Source: Strobilurus pachycystidiatus (taxonomy: Eukaryota > Basidiomycota > Agaricomycetes > Agaricales > Physalacriaceae). From it: DNA of 64,000 nucleotides. Below are positions 52,864 through 64,000 of this stretch, piece after piece (position 1 is the stretch's first letter; each line of letters begins with the position of its first letter). A program made the translations under genes and the position numbers. The DNA is taken from positions 1,860,001 through 1,924,000 of the forward strand of contig JAHLMK010000006.1 in NCBI GenBank assembly GCA_019915135.1, given 5' to 3'. The notes under the pieces are model-generated. The model was not told the DNA's origin and ran no database searches. It saw nothing but the letters and a program-made list of their open reading frames with translations.

Positions 52864-55800
52864 ATGCAGTTATTTATGCGCAACATTCCCCCTCGTACCA
52901 CCAAGCAGGATCTGGAACTCGTGATTGCCAGAAATGTCCATCGCCCTCCTTTCCCTCGGTCACCACCTCTTAATTTCCACATCGTCATCTTCCATCCTAA
53001 ACAAAAGCAACCGAAGTCACTCTGCGGGCTCCTCACACTTCCGGATAGGAAGAATGGCGAGATGTTCTTGGCTCTATTCGCAAAAGGCATGCTGGTTAGC
53101 AGCGGCGGAAACCGTGTCCTCTTTACTCGCAATAACAAGGCGGACGACGAGGCGTTTATCGCTCAAGTGGCGGCGACGAAGTGGGTGGATCTTATCATAT
53201 TGCAGCGTGAGGCAGAGAGGATTCGGTCCGATTCTGAAGACATTCGCCTGGCCAAGTTTGCATTTGGACGCCTTTGTCGAGATGGGGCCTTCTCAGCTGA
53301 GGCGCAGCTCGATTGCATCGCTACAATTGCCTGCGACCCTGAGAACCGCCGTATACGCATTGCTCATCGCCCTCATCCTAATGTCGTTGCACCCCATCCT
53401 AATCCTGGTCCATACGATGAATACGACCCTTTCGATGACCTTGTGAACGACCTCTACGACCTTGACATTTCGGATAGGCCCACAAACTACGTGTGGTATC
53501 GGGTCTCACAGATCGTGGAGATTTGCTCCTTTGACACGACGACTTCACCATACCACGTCTTCCTGGAGGCTAACGCCCCGCCTGTCTTCGAACGGGCACC
53601 GCCGGAAAGACCGGACTGGGAGGTGGGTGATCCCCGTCCGCCACCGGCTGAACGACAAGAGTCTCTCTATGGAGACAAACCTATGCCCAGCGTTAGTCGG
53701 CTGGTCTGTCTCTCCTTTCATGAGCGGGATGATGTCGACACTTTCCTTCAGCGCTGCAGGCGCATGCATATCCGGTACCGGCTGTCCTCTCCCATTCCTA
53801 TCGTCTATCGTGCTCTCTACGCTGGGTTGCGACAGCGTCAATGTGACTCCCTTCTTCGTCGACTACCATTCCCACTCGCCTTCGAAGCGGACAAAGCCCT
53901 CGGCAATGGCGTTTTTGATCCTCCCGATATCGTTGGGCTCTGCGATGCGTTGTGGGAGCTTAACTCCACCAAACAAGACGAGGCTCCGGCATTATTTCGC
54001 TCGTTCGTGGCACACATGCCCGCTCCATCGTTGGGAAACATGGGTAGTCTTGCGTTGAATGAGCTTCGTGCTGCCTTTCTGCGGGAAGAGAAGAAGAGAA
54101 AGAAGAAGAAGAGCAGGAGGTACCGGGGTTCAGCGGGGAAGAGACGGCTCGATGCGCAATACTCGAGGGAGGCCACTGTTGCTGATCCGACGTTGGGTGA
54201 CCTCTTGACACTCGCAATCAAGGTGTACGAGCCAGAGAAAGTTAGCCCGAATCCCTTCGTTGCTCCATCAGCTGCCATCTATCAGGCGTATCACCTAGTT
54301 CTTACGCCTAGTTCTCGCATCCTCGAGGGCCCGCTGCCCGATCAGAGCAGCAGCATACTCCGGCGATTTGGCAACAACGACTGTTTTCTGAGGGTCACCT
54401 TCCAGGACGACAACCGCCTCACTTTGAGGCAGGATACCTTCCTGGGCCTTAGTATCAAGGAGTTACTGGTATCGCGGTATAGGAAGGTTCTTCTTGAAGG
54501 CATGACAGTCGCTGGACGGAGCTTCGAGTTCTTGGGGTATTCGATGAGCGGCTTGAAGCAGCATTCAGTCTTTTTCGTGTCTCCATTCATGTTTGAGCTT
54601 CGACCGATGGAAAGGCCGGTGCTGATGACCGGGGATATTATCCGAGGGACGTTGGTATGCGACATTCATACTTCTTACATTGAATTGTGTTGACCTTCGG
54701 CTCCAGGGAGACTTTTCGGGGATTGCGCACAAGCCAGCATTACTCGCTGCTCGGTGGGCGCAGGTATTTTCGGCTTCGTCACCTTCTATCACGCTGGAAG
54801 CCGATGAGATACGACGTATCGCGGATCGAAAGTCGCGTGAAGGATCTGTGTTCACGGACGGATGCTCCCCCATATCTTCAGAGCTTACTCGGGCCGTGTG
54901 GGCCAAGCTCGAAAACCAGAAGAAGAATCCTGCGAGGACCCGGCTCATACCCTCATGCTTTCAGATTCGAATCGCTGGTGCTAAGGTACCTCGACGATCT
55001 CCATAACTCGAGATGTTCTTAATACTCACTAAGTATATCTCCAGGGCGTTATCTTCGAAGACCCAAGGTTATCTGGTCGAGTCCTGTGTCTGCTGGGATG
55101 GCCGCCCGGGAATCACGCGAATGTCGAGATATCGACGGATGAGGAGATGGTGGATCTGATGAGAAAACCGGTAATCTACGTCCCTAATCGTCTATACCAT
55201 GCCGAAACCCTGCCGAGAATGCTCTTCTCCCTCTCTCCCTCGTCCTGCTCTGCCTCGGCCGCGTCAGGGCACCCCACTGCACTGCGCAAGTCGCAAACGA
55301 AGTTCGAAAGCGATACGGCGCTTACGCTGGACATTGCCTCCCATTCCGGTCGACCTATTCGGATGTTCCTCAACCGCCCTCTGATCATGCTTCTCGAGCA
55401 TCTCGGCGTCCAGAGGGAGACGTTTATATCTCTGCAAAACGATGCCATCGCTAATGTTGAGAAGATCCGTACATCATTCTCCGCGTCCTCAAAACTCTTC
55501 CAGCAACATGGTCTTGGGGCTTCCTTCCGACTTGCGTCGCTCTTCAACAATATTGTCCGGGAGCTCAGGCTCGATGACTCTGACGTTGCGCAGGGAGTGC
55601 TCCAGTGCGACCTCATCACGACCGTATTGTCGTATGCTGCTACGCATGTCCTGAGGGACTTGAAATTTCGAGGAAGGATCCCGGTGCCCGGGTCGTACAC
55701 GTTGATTGGAGTGAGTGATGAGTGGGGATGTTTGAAGGAGGGTGAGATCTATGCGACAGTGCGGGACGAACGCAACAACGTTCATCAGAAAATCAAAGGG

Positions 55801-57176
55801 AAAGTGTTGATTACAAGGTCTCCTCAAATCCACCCGGGTGATGTGCAGTTTGTTACGGCGGTGCGGCGTCCAGAGCTGAAGCATCTCAATAATGTCGTCG
55901 TATTTTCATGCAAGTAGGTGTCTTGCTAGTGACTGTCGCTCAAGACTCATGTGTTCACAGAGGCAAGAGGAGTTTACCGTCTTGTCTTGGTGGCGGTGAT
56001 CTGGATGGGGACATATATAACATCATCCAGAATGTTCGTGTTCCTTGCGCTCAGATTGTCTTCGTGTATTGACACTATCTTGTCTAGCCTGATCTCTTTC
56101 CTCAACGCACTGTCGAACCTGGGTCTTATATCGGCCTACCTCATAAGACTACTGAAGCAGAGTGTACGGTGGCGGATGTTGCCGACTTCGTTATTGACTA
56201 TGTCTGTCATTCTCGTTCCTATGGATATCCGTTGGCTGATAGTCTTCGTGTTTAGCTGGAGGCGGATCTTGTTGGAATGATTGCGAACCGCCATCTCTGT
56301 ATCGCGGATCTGGCGTCCAACGGTCCAGAGTGCGATGACTGTCTACGCCTGGCGGAGTATGCATCGCATGCTGTCGATTTCCCTAAGACCGGGACGCCAG
56401 TAGACTTTGCTCGACTACCAAGACCGCAGTCGCGCATCAAGCCCGACTTTCTGTCGACGGAGACGACGGAGGCTGCAAGCCTGAGAGGGTCGTTTTATCC
56501 AAGTCTCAAAGTTCTTGGGGAGCTCTTTCGCAGAGTACCTTTGAAAGAAGATGTACCTCTGGATGTTCCACCGTCCTTCGGCCTCCTCACCCGAGCCGTG
56601 GATGCCCTGGACACCCAGGCGAGGCGATTGGGCTTACCCTCGATTTGGAGCTCTTCAAATGACGTTATGGACGACATGGACGACTTGCTGGAGAGATACA
56701 AGACGGAGCTGCAATTCATCGCCAAAGCGCATACGATGTCTAAGCATCCGAACGAGCAGTTGACAGAGGCGGAACTTGTCAGCGGGACTATTCAAGCGAA
56801 ATGGGCCGACCATCACAAGCGAAGAGAAACGGTTGCTTCGATGAACTTGCAGGTTAGTTTTTCGCTAGACATCATCATGCGAAAGATGACAACAATTCAA
56901 AAGACTCAACTTCTAACTAAAGCCATCCGTCGAGAGCTTCGGCGAACGGTCGTAGTCGAGGAAGAATCTGTAGATGAGGAAGATGATGATGACGAGGACG
57001 ACGAAGATGCGCTCTCGAATAGGGATGTCGAGTCGTTCGGTCAGGCAGCGGCTGCTTGGCGAGTTGCTCAGCATGACTTGACCGACAAGGCGTTTGGAGC
57101 TGCTAGTTTCGGGTTGATTGCACTTGGTATGATGCTGGACGTTGTTAAAAAAGCTCGCAGACATCACCGCCAGTAA
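52864..57176 (+). CDS. RNA-dependent RNA polymerase (QDE-1/RDR type), paralog B, 1,331 aa
   Basis: Seven exons (52,864-54,654; 54,707-54,985; 55,045-55,913; 55,961-56,033; 56,088-56,201; 56,256-56,852; 56,904-57,176) at the same places as in paralog A; 1,332 codons in phase. The motifs match A: MQLFMRNIPPRTTKQDLEL, basic KKRKKKKSRRYRG, GLKQHSVFFVSPFMFELRP, LRKSQTKF, RGRIPVPGSYTLIGVSDEWG, ITRSPQIHPGDVQFVTAV and SCLGGGDLDGD with DLDGD at 993-997, followed by YIGLPHKTTEAECTVADVAD. The difference is a 64-residue in-frame insertion (residues 707-770, 55,093-55,284) placed between GRVLCL and RKSQTKF. Both genes appear intact, so both may serve RNA silencing; the insertion could change regulation or be an unspliced intron. 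Confidence 0.92.
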
Positions 57177-57867
57177 AACTATTTTGTCGGTCCGAAACAG
57201 GTAATATAGCTTGTACTCTCAAATGACATCGTATTGTATCGTACATACATAGCGTGCTTGCTTTTGTCAAGACCATGTGCGATGGTGACGGGTAGAAGAT
57301 GGCGCTCTGTAAGCTTCTGTAAGGCATTGAATACCACTATTAGCCGCTCGGTATAATCAAGGTACCGGCCGCGAAATGCAGTGCCTATGATTTTACAACG
57401 GCGGTGCTCTCCTACAATGCTCCTGTCTCGAAGAGGATCCTTCTCCATACTTGCAATGAAGTCACCGCGATGCCTACTATTTCGCAAGTTAAGTATGTAA
57501 GTCACGAAGTTGTGGACGTGACCAAGGGGCCCTTGCCAAATCGGTACTTCCATAAGTTCCATAACCTGCTTCAATTATCGTGACGTACACCAGCAGTTAC
57601 TACTTCCTCGCAAGCTCCTACGCTTCCGGCTAATCTTCGCCACATAATCTCTGTAATCCTTGAGGTCAAACACGGGATATCAAGCCCGATGTACCGTATG
57701 GTGGCAGTGCGAAGGAGTGGGGTCATGAAACTTGATCCGCTACTCATTACTCAGTATTGTTTCGTCGGCACGGAATCAAACCAGGCCCTTATAAGAGGGC
57801 TGCCGCATAGGCTCATGGCCCATTCTCTCTGATCTTTTCTTTTTCCTGCTTTTCGTCTTTCTAACTT
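57177..57867. other. Spacer; one unsupported 131-codon frame on the minus strand
   Basis: The stretch between paralog B and the GMC gene holds a minus-strand frame at 57,179-57,574 (MKQVMELMEVPIWQGPLGHV...). It has no recognisable motif and its stop lies directly against the end of the RdRP gene. A TATA-like CTTATAAGAG at 57,789 precedes the GMC gene by about 80 bp. Confidence 0.4.
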
Positions 57868-60011
57868 ATGATGCGTTCACTGGCAGTTTCGCCCCTTTTC
57901 TTTTTGGCCGCCGTGTTTTTGGGATCTTCGACGGCCTCTCCTCTACAAAAACGGGCATCTGGCGTTACGACATCCCCCAAAAATGCGAATGGCCAAGCTT
58001 TCGACTACATCGTGGTTGGCGCAGGACTAGCGGGGACTACTGTCGCGTCCCGTCTCGCGGAAGACTCGAGCGTGTCGGTACTTCTCATCGAAGCGGGCGC
58101 GGATGACCGCCAAGACTCGCGTGTTTACGACATTTACGCGTACAGCCAAGCATTCGGCACGGAATTAGATTGGGCATGGGAGACAGACCAAGGCAGGACG
58201 ATGCATGGGTACGCTTTCATGAATTCTTTCTGCGATCGATGATGTCAACGTCGAAATAGAGGAAAAACTCTTGGTGGAAGTACATCCATAAATGGCGGCC
58301 ATTATACGCGTGGCTTGGCCGCCCAGTATGACGCCTGGCTATCCCTACTGGAGGATTCCGACGCGGATTCTGGATGGGACTGGCAGGGAATCTTCTCTTA
58401 CATGAAGAAGGTCAGGTTCTGAACATGCCTTGAGTAATCGGAGGCTTACCTTCTGCTTTACAGTCTGAAACCTTCTCGGCGCCGAATGATCAACAAGCCG
58501 CAAAGGGAGCGCAGTTCAATGGAGACTATCATGGCCTTAGCGGTCCTCTCCAGGTCACATATCCTGATTTGATATACGGCGGGCCTCAACAAGGAGACTT
58601 CATTCAGACCATCGTCAATCTTACGGGAATTGAGCATTCCGCCGACACCAATGGCGGTGGTGCTAATTGTGTCTCCATTACGCCTCTCGTGCGTTCAAGG
58701 TTGATCCTTTGCGTGTCAAGCCATCATTGACTTCTTCGTAGACTTTGAACTGGCACGATGACGACCACCGTTCCTCCTCCTGTGAAGCTTATCTTACGCC
58801 TGTCGAGACCGAGAGGACCAATTGGCTCACTGTGACGAAGCACCAGGTACTTGTCTCGTTATTAATCCATCTTCAAGTTGCTTACGCTCCTGCGCAGGTT
58901 ACCAAGATCAACTGGAAGGCCGGTAGCAGCCCACTGACAGCTTCGGGAGTCGAGTTTGCGCCTTCGAGTGGCAAATCCTCGAAGCGCTACACTGCCACAG
59001 CCAATCGCGAAGTCATCATCGCTGCTGGTGCAATCCAATCCCCAGCTCTCCTCCAGCTCTCCGGTATCGGTGACAGCGATCTTCTGTCCTCCCTCGGTAT
59101 CACCACCCAGCTCGACCTGAAGCAGGTTGGCAAGCATCTCCAGGAGCAGACCATGAACTCTCTGGGCGCTAGCGGCAACGGATTTGACTTTGGAGGTAGC
59201 GGTCCTTCCGACACTATCGCTTACCCGAACATCTATCAAGTCTTTGGTGACGATGCCGACGCGTCGATTAGCAAGATCAAGGACAACTTGTCTTCGTGGG
59301 CTGCAAGCCAGGCTTCCGCTGGTGTTAGCCACAAAGCACTGGAGACAATCTTCAAAATTCAAGCCGACTTGATCATCAACGGTAACGGTAAGCACAAGTG
59401 CTCAAAGTTTCAGAAACTCTGTCTGACATGCTTCAAAGCGCCCGTCGTCGAACTCTTTTACGATAGTGGATTCCCCGAGTGCGTTGTCCATCAATCGAAT
59501 ACGCTCTACAGCCCAATCTGACGCTTCATTCCACAGCGACATCGGCATTGACCTCTGGCAACTTCTCCCTTTCAGCCGAGGATCAGTCCAAATTTCTTCT
59601 TCCGACCCGTTCACACAGCCCACCGTCAACGTCAACTACTTTTCCGTTGACTGGGACCTCGACGTCCAAGTCGCATCATGCAAGCTCGCGCGGGAGATCT
59701 TCCGCTCATCGCCTCTCAGCTCTCTCTCCACCGGCGAGACCACCCCAGGATCCTCCGTCGACGGCTCGGACGATAGCTGGAAGACTTGGATCACCAATGG
59801 CTTCACCGCCGTTGCGCACCCAGTCGGTACGCTCGCTATGATGAGGAAGGATCTCGGCGGCGTGGTTGGTGCGGACTTGAAGGTGTACGGAACAGGAAAC
59901 GTGCGGGTTGTCGATGCCAGTGTCATGCCCACGCAGGTTAGCGCGCATCTTTCGGCTACGCTGTATGGCATCGCGGAGAAAGCGGCGGATTTGATCAAAG
60001 CGTCTGCTTGA
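57868..60011 (+). CDS. Secreted GMC oxidoreductase (AA3-type), 608 aa
   Basis: Seven exons (57,868-58,208; 58,260-58,410; 58,464-58,688; 58,742-58,846; 58,898-59,387; 59,439-59,478; 59,537-60,011) sum to 609 codons. The signal peptide is MMRSLAVSPLFFLAAVFLGS. FAD-binding: FDYIVVGAGLAGTTVASRLAE, then VLLIEAG, and the GGKTLGGSTSINGG segment that holds the flavin. Mid-protein: AAGAIQSPALLQLSGIG, a GMC signature. C-terminus: FTAVAHPVGTLAM with the catalytic His, and VVDASVMPTQVSAHLSATLY with the second His of the pair. The family includes glucose oxidase, aryl-alcohol oxidase and related flavoenzymes that oxidise alcohols or sugars and may supply hydrogen peroxide in wood or litter decay. Substrate not resolved. 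Confidence 0.9.
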
Positions 60012-60801
60012 GATTCCTTGTCGACATCTGTTTATTTATACTAACACATCACTACATATTGACGGACATCGGCACATACTTACTTATTGACGGACATGCT
60101 CACATACTCTACGCTTGTATTCGCTTCCGATATAATAATGCTCAGGCTTTCTTGGCAGTACTGTATGATAGGAATCTTCATGAGGCGTATCGGCATACCA
60201 GTAGGATCCGACGATACCGTCGTCTTGGTTCGCTGCGATGGACCTGACAGCAATCATAGTCCTCTGTATGCAATCACGGTTCGGCCTTGTCTACCCTCCC
60301 AGTAACACGTCGCAGGCAGTATGGAACCTAGCTGAAACATGCTACGGTTCACCTGCCGAAAGATTGCACCCCACAAGCATGGCACGTTGGGCTTGGCTCC
60401 CAAGCATGCATACAGTAAGATTGACTATCAACGGGGTGATCACACGTCGACATCTAGATAATAATATGAATCCGTGCCATTGAATGATTCGCGCGCTGAG
60501 CAGTGAGCAGTCAGTCATCTGTCCCGGGAGCTTGCACGAGCCGATACTACGCTGAAGATGAAGACCATCGTCCCGAGCGTCAATGAACGGACGCCACCGT
60601 TATTACTCGCAGTGCAGCTTCGCTAACAGGTAACTGTATCACCGACATGAGATGCTGAAAAAAAATTGTCATGGGTTCGGTGACATGCATGATAAATAGT
60701 AGTATGTAATTTCATAACGCCTGAAAAGCCTCTCAATAAAACTACAAATGAATCGTACAGTAAGTGATTGAGCGAACAACTATGCTACCCTCTACAAAAC
60801 C
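60012..60801. other. 3' spacer between convergent genes
   Basis: This is the shared 3' flank of the GMC gene (plus) and the permease (minus). No gene was seen. Confidence 0.5.
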
Positions 60802-62712
60802 CTAATGTATTTTGCTGCGAACGACGGAACCCTCAACGTAGTGAGATGTACTAAAGCACGAGTCAGTGACGAGCACGAGTGCGGGAAGAAAAGAGACACG
60901 TACAGGTCCATCTCATGGAGTTTGACGAGCTTGGTCTTGTACCAGAATTTCCATCCGACGTAGAGGACAATCACGAAGACGATGTTGATGTATGTAGAGA
61001 AGAAGTCAGACGCTGACCACGGCTTGAGTGTCGTCCATCCGGAGAAGATGATGATGATAATGAAGGAGACGAGGACGAGCCACGCGCCCCATGGTTGGAC
61101 CCATGACTTGAACGGCAGGATGTCGCGGGACAATCCCTGCGCCCTCATGCCGCGGTAGAAACGAATATGTGAGATGGCGATGCCCAACCATGTAAGCATG
61201 GAGCCGAGGGTGGTGATGTTGGCGAGCCAGTTGAAAGCTTCCTCAGCACCGCCGGCGCCGCAGTTGAGGTAGGCGAGGCAGGCAAAGGCGGAGGTGAAGA
61301 GAAGGGCGTAGATGGGAACACCGTTCTTTAACACCTTTGCAAAGAAGCGGGGAGCTTGACCTTGCTGGGCAAGCATGAACAAGGCACGCGAGGAAGAGTA
61401 CAAGAACTCGTTGCCAGAAGAGAAGGCAGAGGTGAGGACGACAGCGTTGACAATGTGGTCGAGGACCTTGATACCAGAGTTCTTAATGACAATGACGAAG
61501 GGCGATTGCGCAGCGGTTCCACTGGAATCGGCGTTGGCCTGGAGGAGGTTGGGGTCGTCACGAGAGATGCACATGCTCGCAAGCCAGATGGAAATGATAT
61601 CTAGAATTTGTCAGTCCAGTATCGGTAGGCTTGAAGACGGGTAACTTACAGAGCAGCACAATACGGTAGAAAATTGCCCGGACGGCAGTGCGCATGGTCT
61701 TCCGGGGGTTCTCGGCCTCGAGACAGATCGAAGCAAGACCCTCCATACCACCGTAAGAGAAGGCAGCTTGGGTAAGCACTGCCCAGACTAGACGGAAATG
61801 AGTTAGCGCGACTTCTCGGGAAGGACATGATCGTTACTCACAGCCGAGGAAGCGGGCCTTGGAGGGAGGCTCGATGTCGCGGTAAGTGTTGTTGAAGGGG
61901 TTAGCCTTCCAGTAGCGGAAGCCCCGACGGTCGTGGTCAGGAGCACCGCCAAGGTCAACGACGAGGGAGACGATGCAGAGACCAATGACAGTGATGATCT
62001 TGAGGAAGGCAAACCAGAACTCAAATTCACCGAAGTACCTAATAACCGATTAGCGTGTAGCTCGACTGGGCTACATGAAAGACGTACTTGACACCGGCCA
62101 AGTTGATCAGAATGATACCGATGAGCATGACAGTCACGTAGATCGCTAAATGGTTCGATGCGTCGTCCCAGTACTGGATAACGATGGATGCGGCGACGAT
62201 TTCGACGGGTGCAGTCATGGCCGTCTGGAACCAGAATTGCCATCCCATGGCGAATCCAAGAGCGGGGTCGACGTAGCGGGCGGAGAACTCGATGAAGCCT
62301 GATGCGCTAGGGTCGTAGACCATCATCTGTGCGGGGCGTCAGCAAGCAGTCGCGCCGAGGAAACAGAGACGCACCTCTCCCAAGGAGTACATCATCAGAC
62401 CGACGAGCAAACCGACAAAGAGGTAACCGAGGACAGCTCCGACGGGGCCACCGTTGGCAATGGCCTTACCGGAACCCAAGAAAAGACCGGTTCCAATGGT
62501 GCCGGCCTGCGAGCCAAATGAGAAAGCGACGTAAGAGAAGCGAACGAAAGGCGTACGATAGCAATCATGGAGACATGTCTGCCCTTGAGGGTACGATGCA
62601 TGTGAGGGTCTGTTGTGCTGCCATCGACAACAGTGTCATCGTGGACAGCGACCTCGACGTCGAGATTGGACTTGGAGCCTTTTTCCGCGTCGTAAACCTT
62701 GTCAGAGGACAT
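60802..62712 (-). CDS. Amino-acid permease (APC / yeast amino acid transporter family), 535 aa
   Basis: Seven exons (62,712-62,557; 62,506-62,375; 62,326-62,088; 62,038-61,842; 61,787-61,650; 61,600-60,904; 60,850-60,802) sum to 536 codons in phase. The hydrophilic N-terminus MSSDKVYDAEKGSKSNLDVE is cytosolic; TM1 carries the substrate-binding loop GTIGTGLFLGSG. Later segments include MMVYDPSASGFIEFSARYVD, GFAMGWQFWFQ, LINLAGVKYFGEFEFWFAFLK, FSYGGMEGLASICLEAENPRK and SSRALFMLAQQGQAP, all in the usual order and with about 12 membrane spans. This is a plasma-membrane permease taking up amino acids with protons; specificity is unknown. It is convergent with the GMC gene. The first intron sits directly before GTIGTG. 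Confidence 0.9.
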
Positions 62713-64000
62713 GGCGCCGGAAGGTCGAGGGAGAGGGAAGGGGATTCCTGAAGGAAGGGGTCTTCGAGTGCTTCTTTTTTATATATCCATCAATTTGCCT
62801 TTTGAATGGGATCGTGTGGAAAAACAACTCCATCTCCACAGGTCGGCATCACAGATACAAACCCAAACAGGGAACGCAGAGATAAGCCGCGTGGCGTGCA
62901 CCGCTTGCAGCTGTGGGCGTATGGCATAGATCCATGTGGCCTGTCGATAACGCGTTAGACTCCTAAGGCGTCGGGATCGTGTGCGCCAGGGCGCATCTTG
63001 ACGTCCTGACGTTTCAGAAAAGCGATAAGCACTCCTCCCCTCAACCACCAGCGGCGCACTCACAGAACTTTGGGGGCACAGGTTGTCTTCGAGAAGCGCG
63101 GAAAAATGCGCAAGCCTCCTGCGATCAATCACGATCGCGTACTGATCCCGCTCACTCTATCCCCTTAAGTAACCTCCGCAAGATACTCTCCCCGAAGCAA
63201 TAGATCCTAAGCCCAAGGAGCGCATGCCATGGCCAAATCCCATGGTGGCAGGGTGATTCCGAGTTCCATCGCAGCAGAGTTCGTAGACGTCGCATCGCCA
63301 GCACTTCACAAACTGACTTCGTCTCCATCCAGGGTCTACAGCTGTCAGGACTTGAGCTTCGCAAGACCAAAACTGTATTGCGATGCACGTCCAGTGGCGG
63401 GCGAGGCCGTGTCGGGCTGTCAGGCGAGGATACGGAAGGATCATGTTGAAAGCCAGTACGCTAGTCAGTGGTCACTTGCGTAGATGCCTCGTATATCCCA
63501 GAAGAGAATCCAGGCGGTGCACCATCACGAAGATTCAGGTCCACACACCCTGCGAAAAGATTATGGGAGTGCCCGAATTTGAATGGACGGCCGGAGGACG
63601 ACCGCGAAGACTGATAGACAGAGCGCGTTACTACCTATCATTCGAATCAGATGGAACAGACATGAAGTGAACCGCCTCGACGTACAAGTACGAGGACCCA
63701 CCCGAGTCGCAGTGGGTAGTCAGTTTGGGCTCGAAGATGCGCCGGATAGCAGGAACTATCAATTCAAGGTAACGATCTCATAATGTCAATGATCCGTTCG
63801 TGGTCGATGGAGATCTGTCAGTGGCCAGATCTCGCAGATGGCTTTTCCGGAACGTCCACATGAAGATTGCTCTCTCTTGGCTCTCCCAACAAAAGCTTGA
63901 CACCATCAATACATTGAAAAAAAAATATGGAGCACACGGCACGACTGACCTTTTTTTCACATGGACTTGTTTGCGGAAGCAAATTCTCATGGAACAGCGT
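62713..64000. other. Window end, nothing recognised
   Basis: This is the upstream flank of the permease and further sequence. Several overlapping short frames (for example 63,152-63,444 minus and 63,229-63,670 plus) lack recognisable motifs or clean splice sites. A gene continuing past the window end cannot be excluded. Confidence 0.4.

Noticed and set aside
57179..57574. 131-codon minus-strand frame after RdRP paralog B
   Set aside because: No motif, no relative seen after paralog A, and it abuts the RdRP stop; not enough to call a gene.
1..64000. CRISPR arrays, bacterial operons, ribosome binding sites
   Set aside because: Introns and gene families show a eukaryotic fungal genome; no spaced short direct repeats of CRISPR type were seen.

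Overview
The window looks like a genome segment from an agaric-type basidiomycete (Agaricomycetes). Genes are dense and on both strands, and are split by many GT-AG introns of about 50-60 nt. The gene families are typical of that group: a PriA/CPL1-like secreted protein, a DUF6593 protein, adenylate-forming reductases, aberrant protein kinases, a Ty1/copia element and QDE-1-like RNA-dependent RNA polymerases. Exon coordinates were worked out by hand by matching reading phase across introns. No database search was possible.

Layout. 0-12 kb holds single-copy-looking genes: a PriA/CPL1-like secreted protein, a small secreted-type protein, a GPI-anchor-like cysteine-rich protein (minus), a 904-residue RING protein (minus) and a DUF6593 protein. 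11.2-23.6 kb is a duplicated block: a P-loop nucleotide-kinase-like gene plus the 3' end of an adenylate-forming reductase (AFR). The first copy is cut by an apparently intact copia retrotransposon (12,281-18,232, ACCCG target duplication). The second copy keeps the P-loop gene and a full A-T-R reductase. 24.3-26.7 kb is a secreted six-hairpin glycosidase. 27.2-32.5 kb is a second, decayed AFR (T and R parts only) split by a 3.6 kb insertion with a transposase-like gene. 33.0-42 kb is a repeat-rich zone: an unknown gene, two kinase-like paralogs, a repeated unit seen three times, and plus-strand reductase scraps. 42-46 kb has a small hydrophilic protein, an unknown 409-residue protein and a stand-alone reductase-domain gene. 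47.8-57.2 kb carries two tandem RNA-dependent RNA polymerase genes, both with an intact DLDGD site. 57.9-62.7 kb holds a secreted GMC oxidoreductase and, convergent to it, an amino-acid permease.

How the parts relate. The main theme is local duplication and decay. AFR sequence occurs in at least five places (full, split, domain-only and two scrap sites), and the P-loop genes, the kinase-like genes and the RdRPs are paired. RdRPs make double-stranded RNA for RNA silencing, so a tandem pair close to recently mobile DNA is suggestive, but a functional link is inference only. The strongest unusual signals are: an 11-nt microexon with a GC-AG intron inside the Walker A motif of both P-loop paralogs; a 64-residue in-frame insertion in one RdRP; the series of AFR forms from whole to fragment; and KR-bounded peptide repeats inside the PriA/CPL1-like protein.
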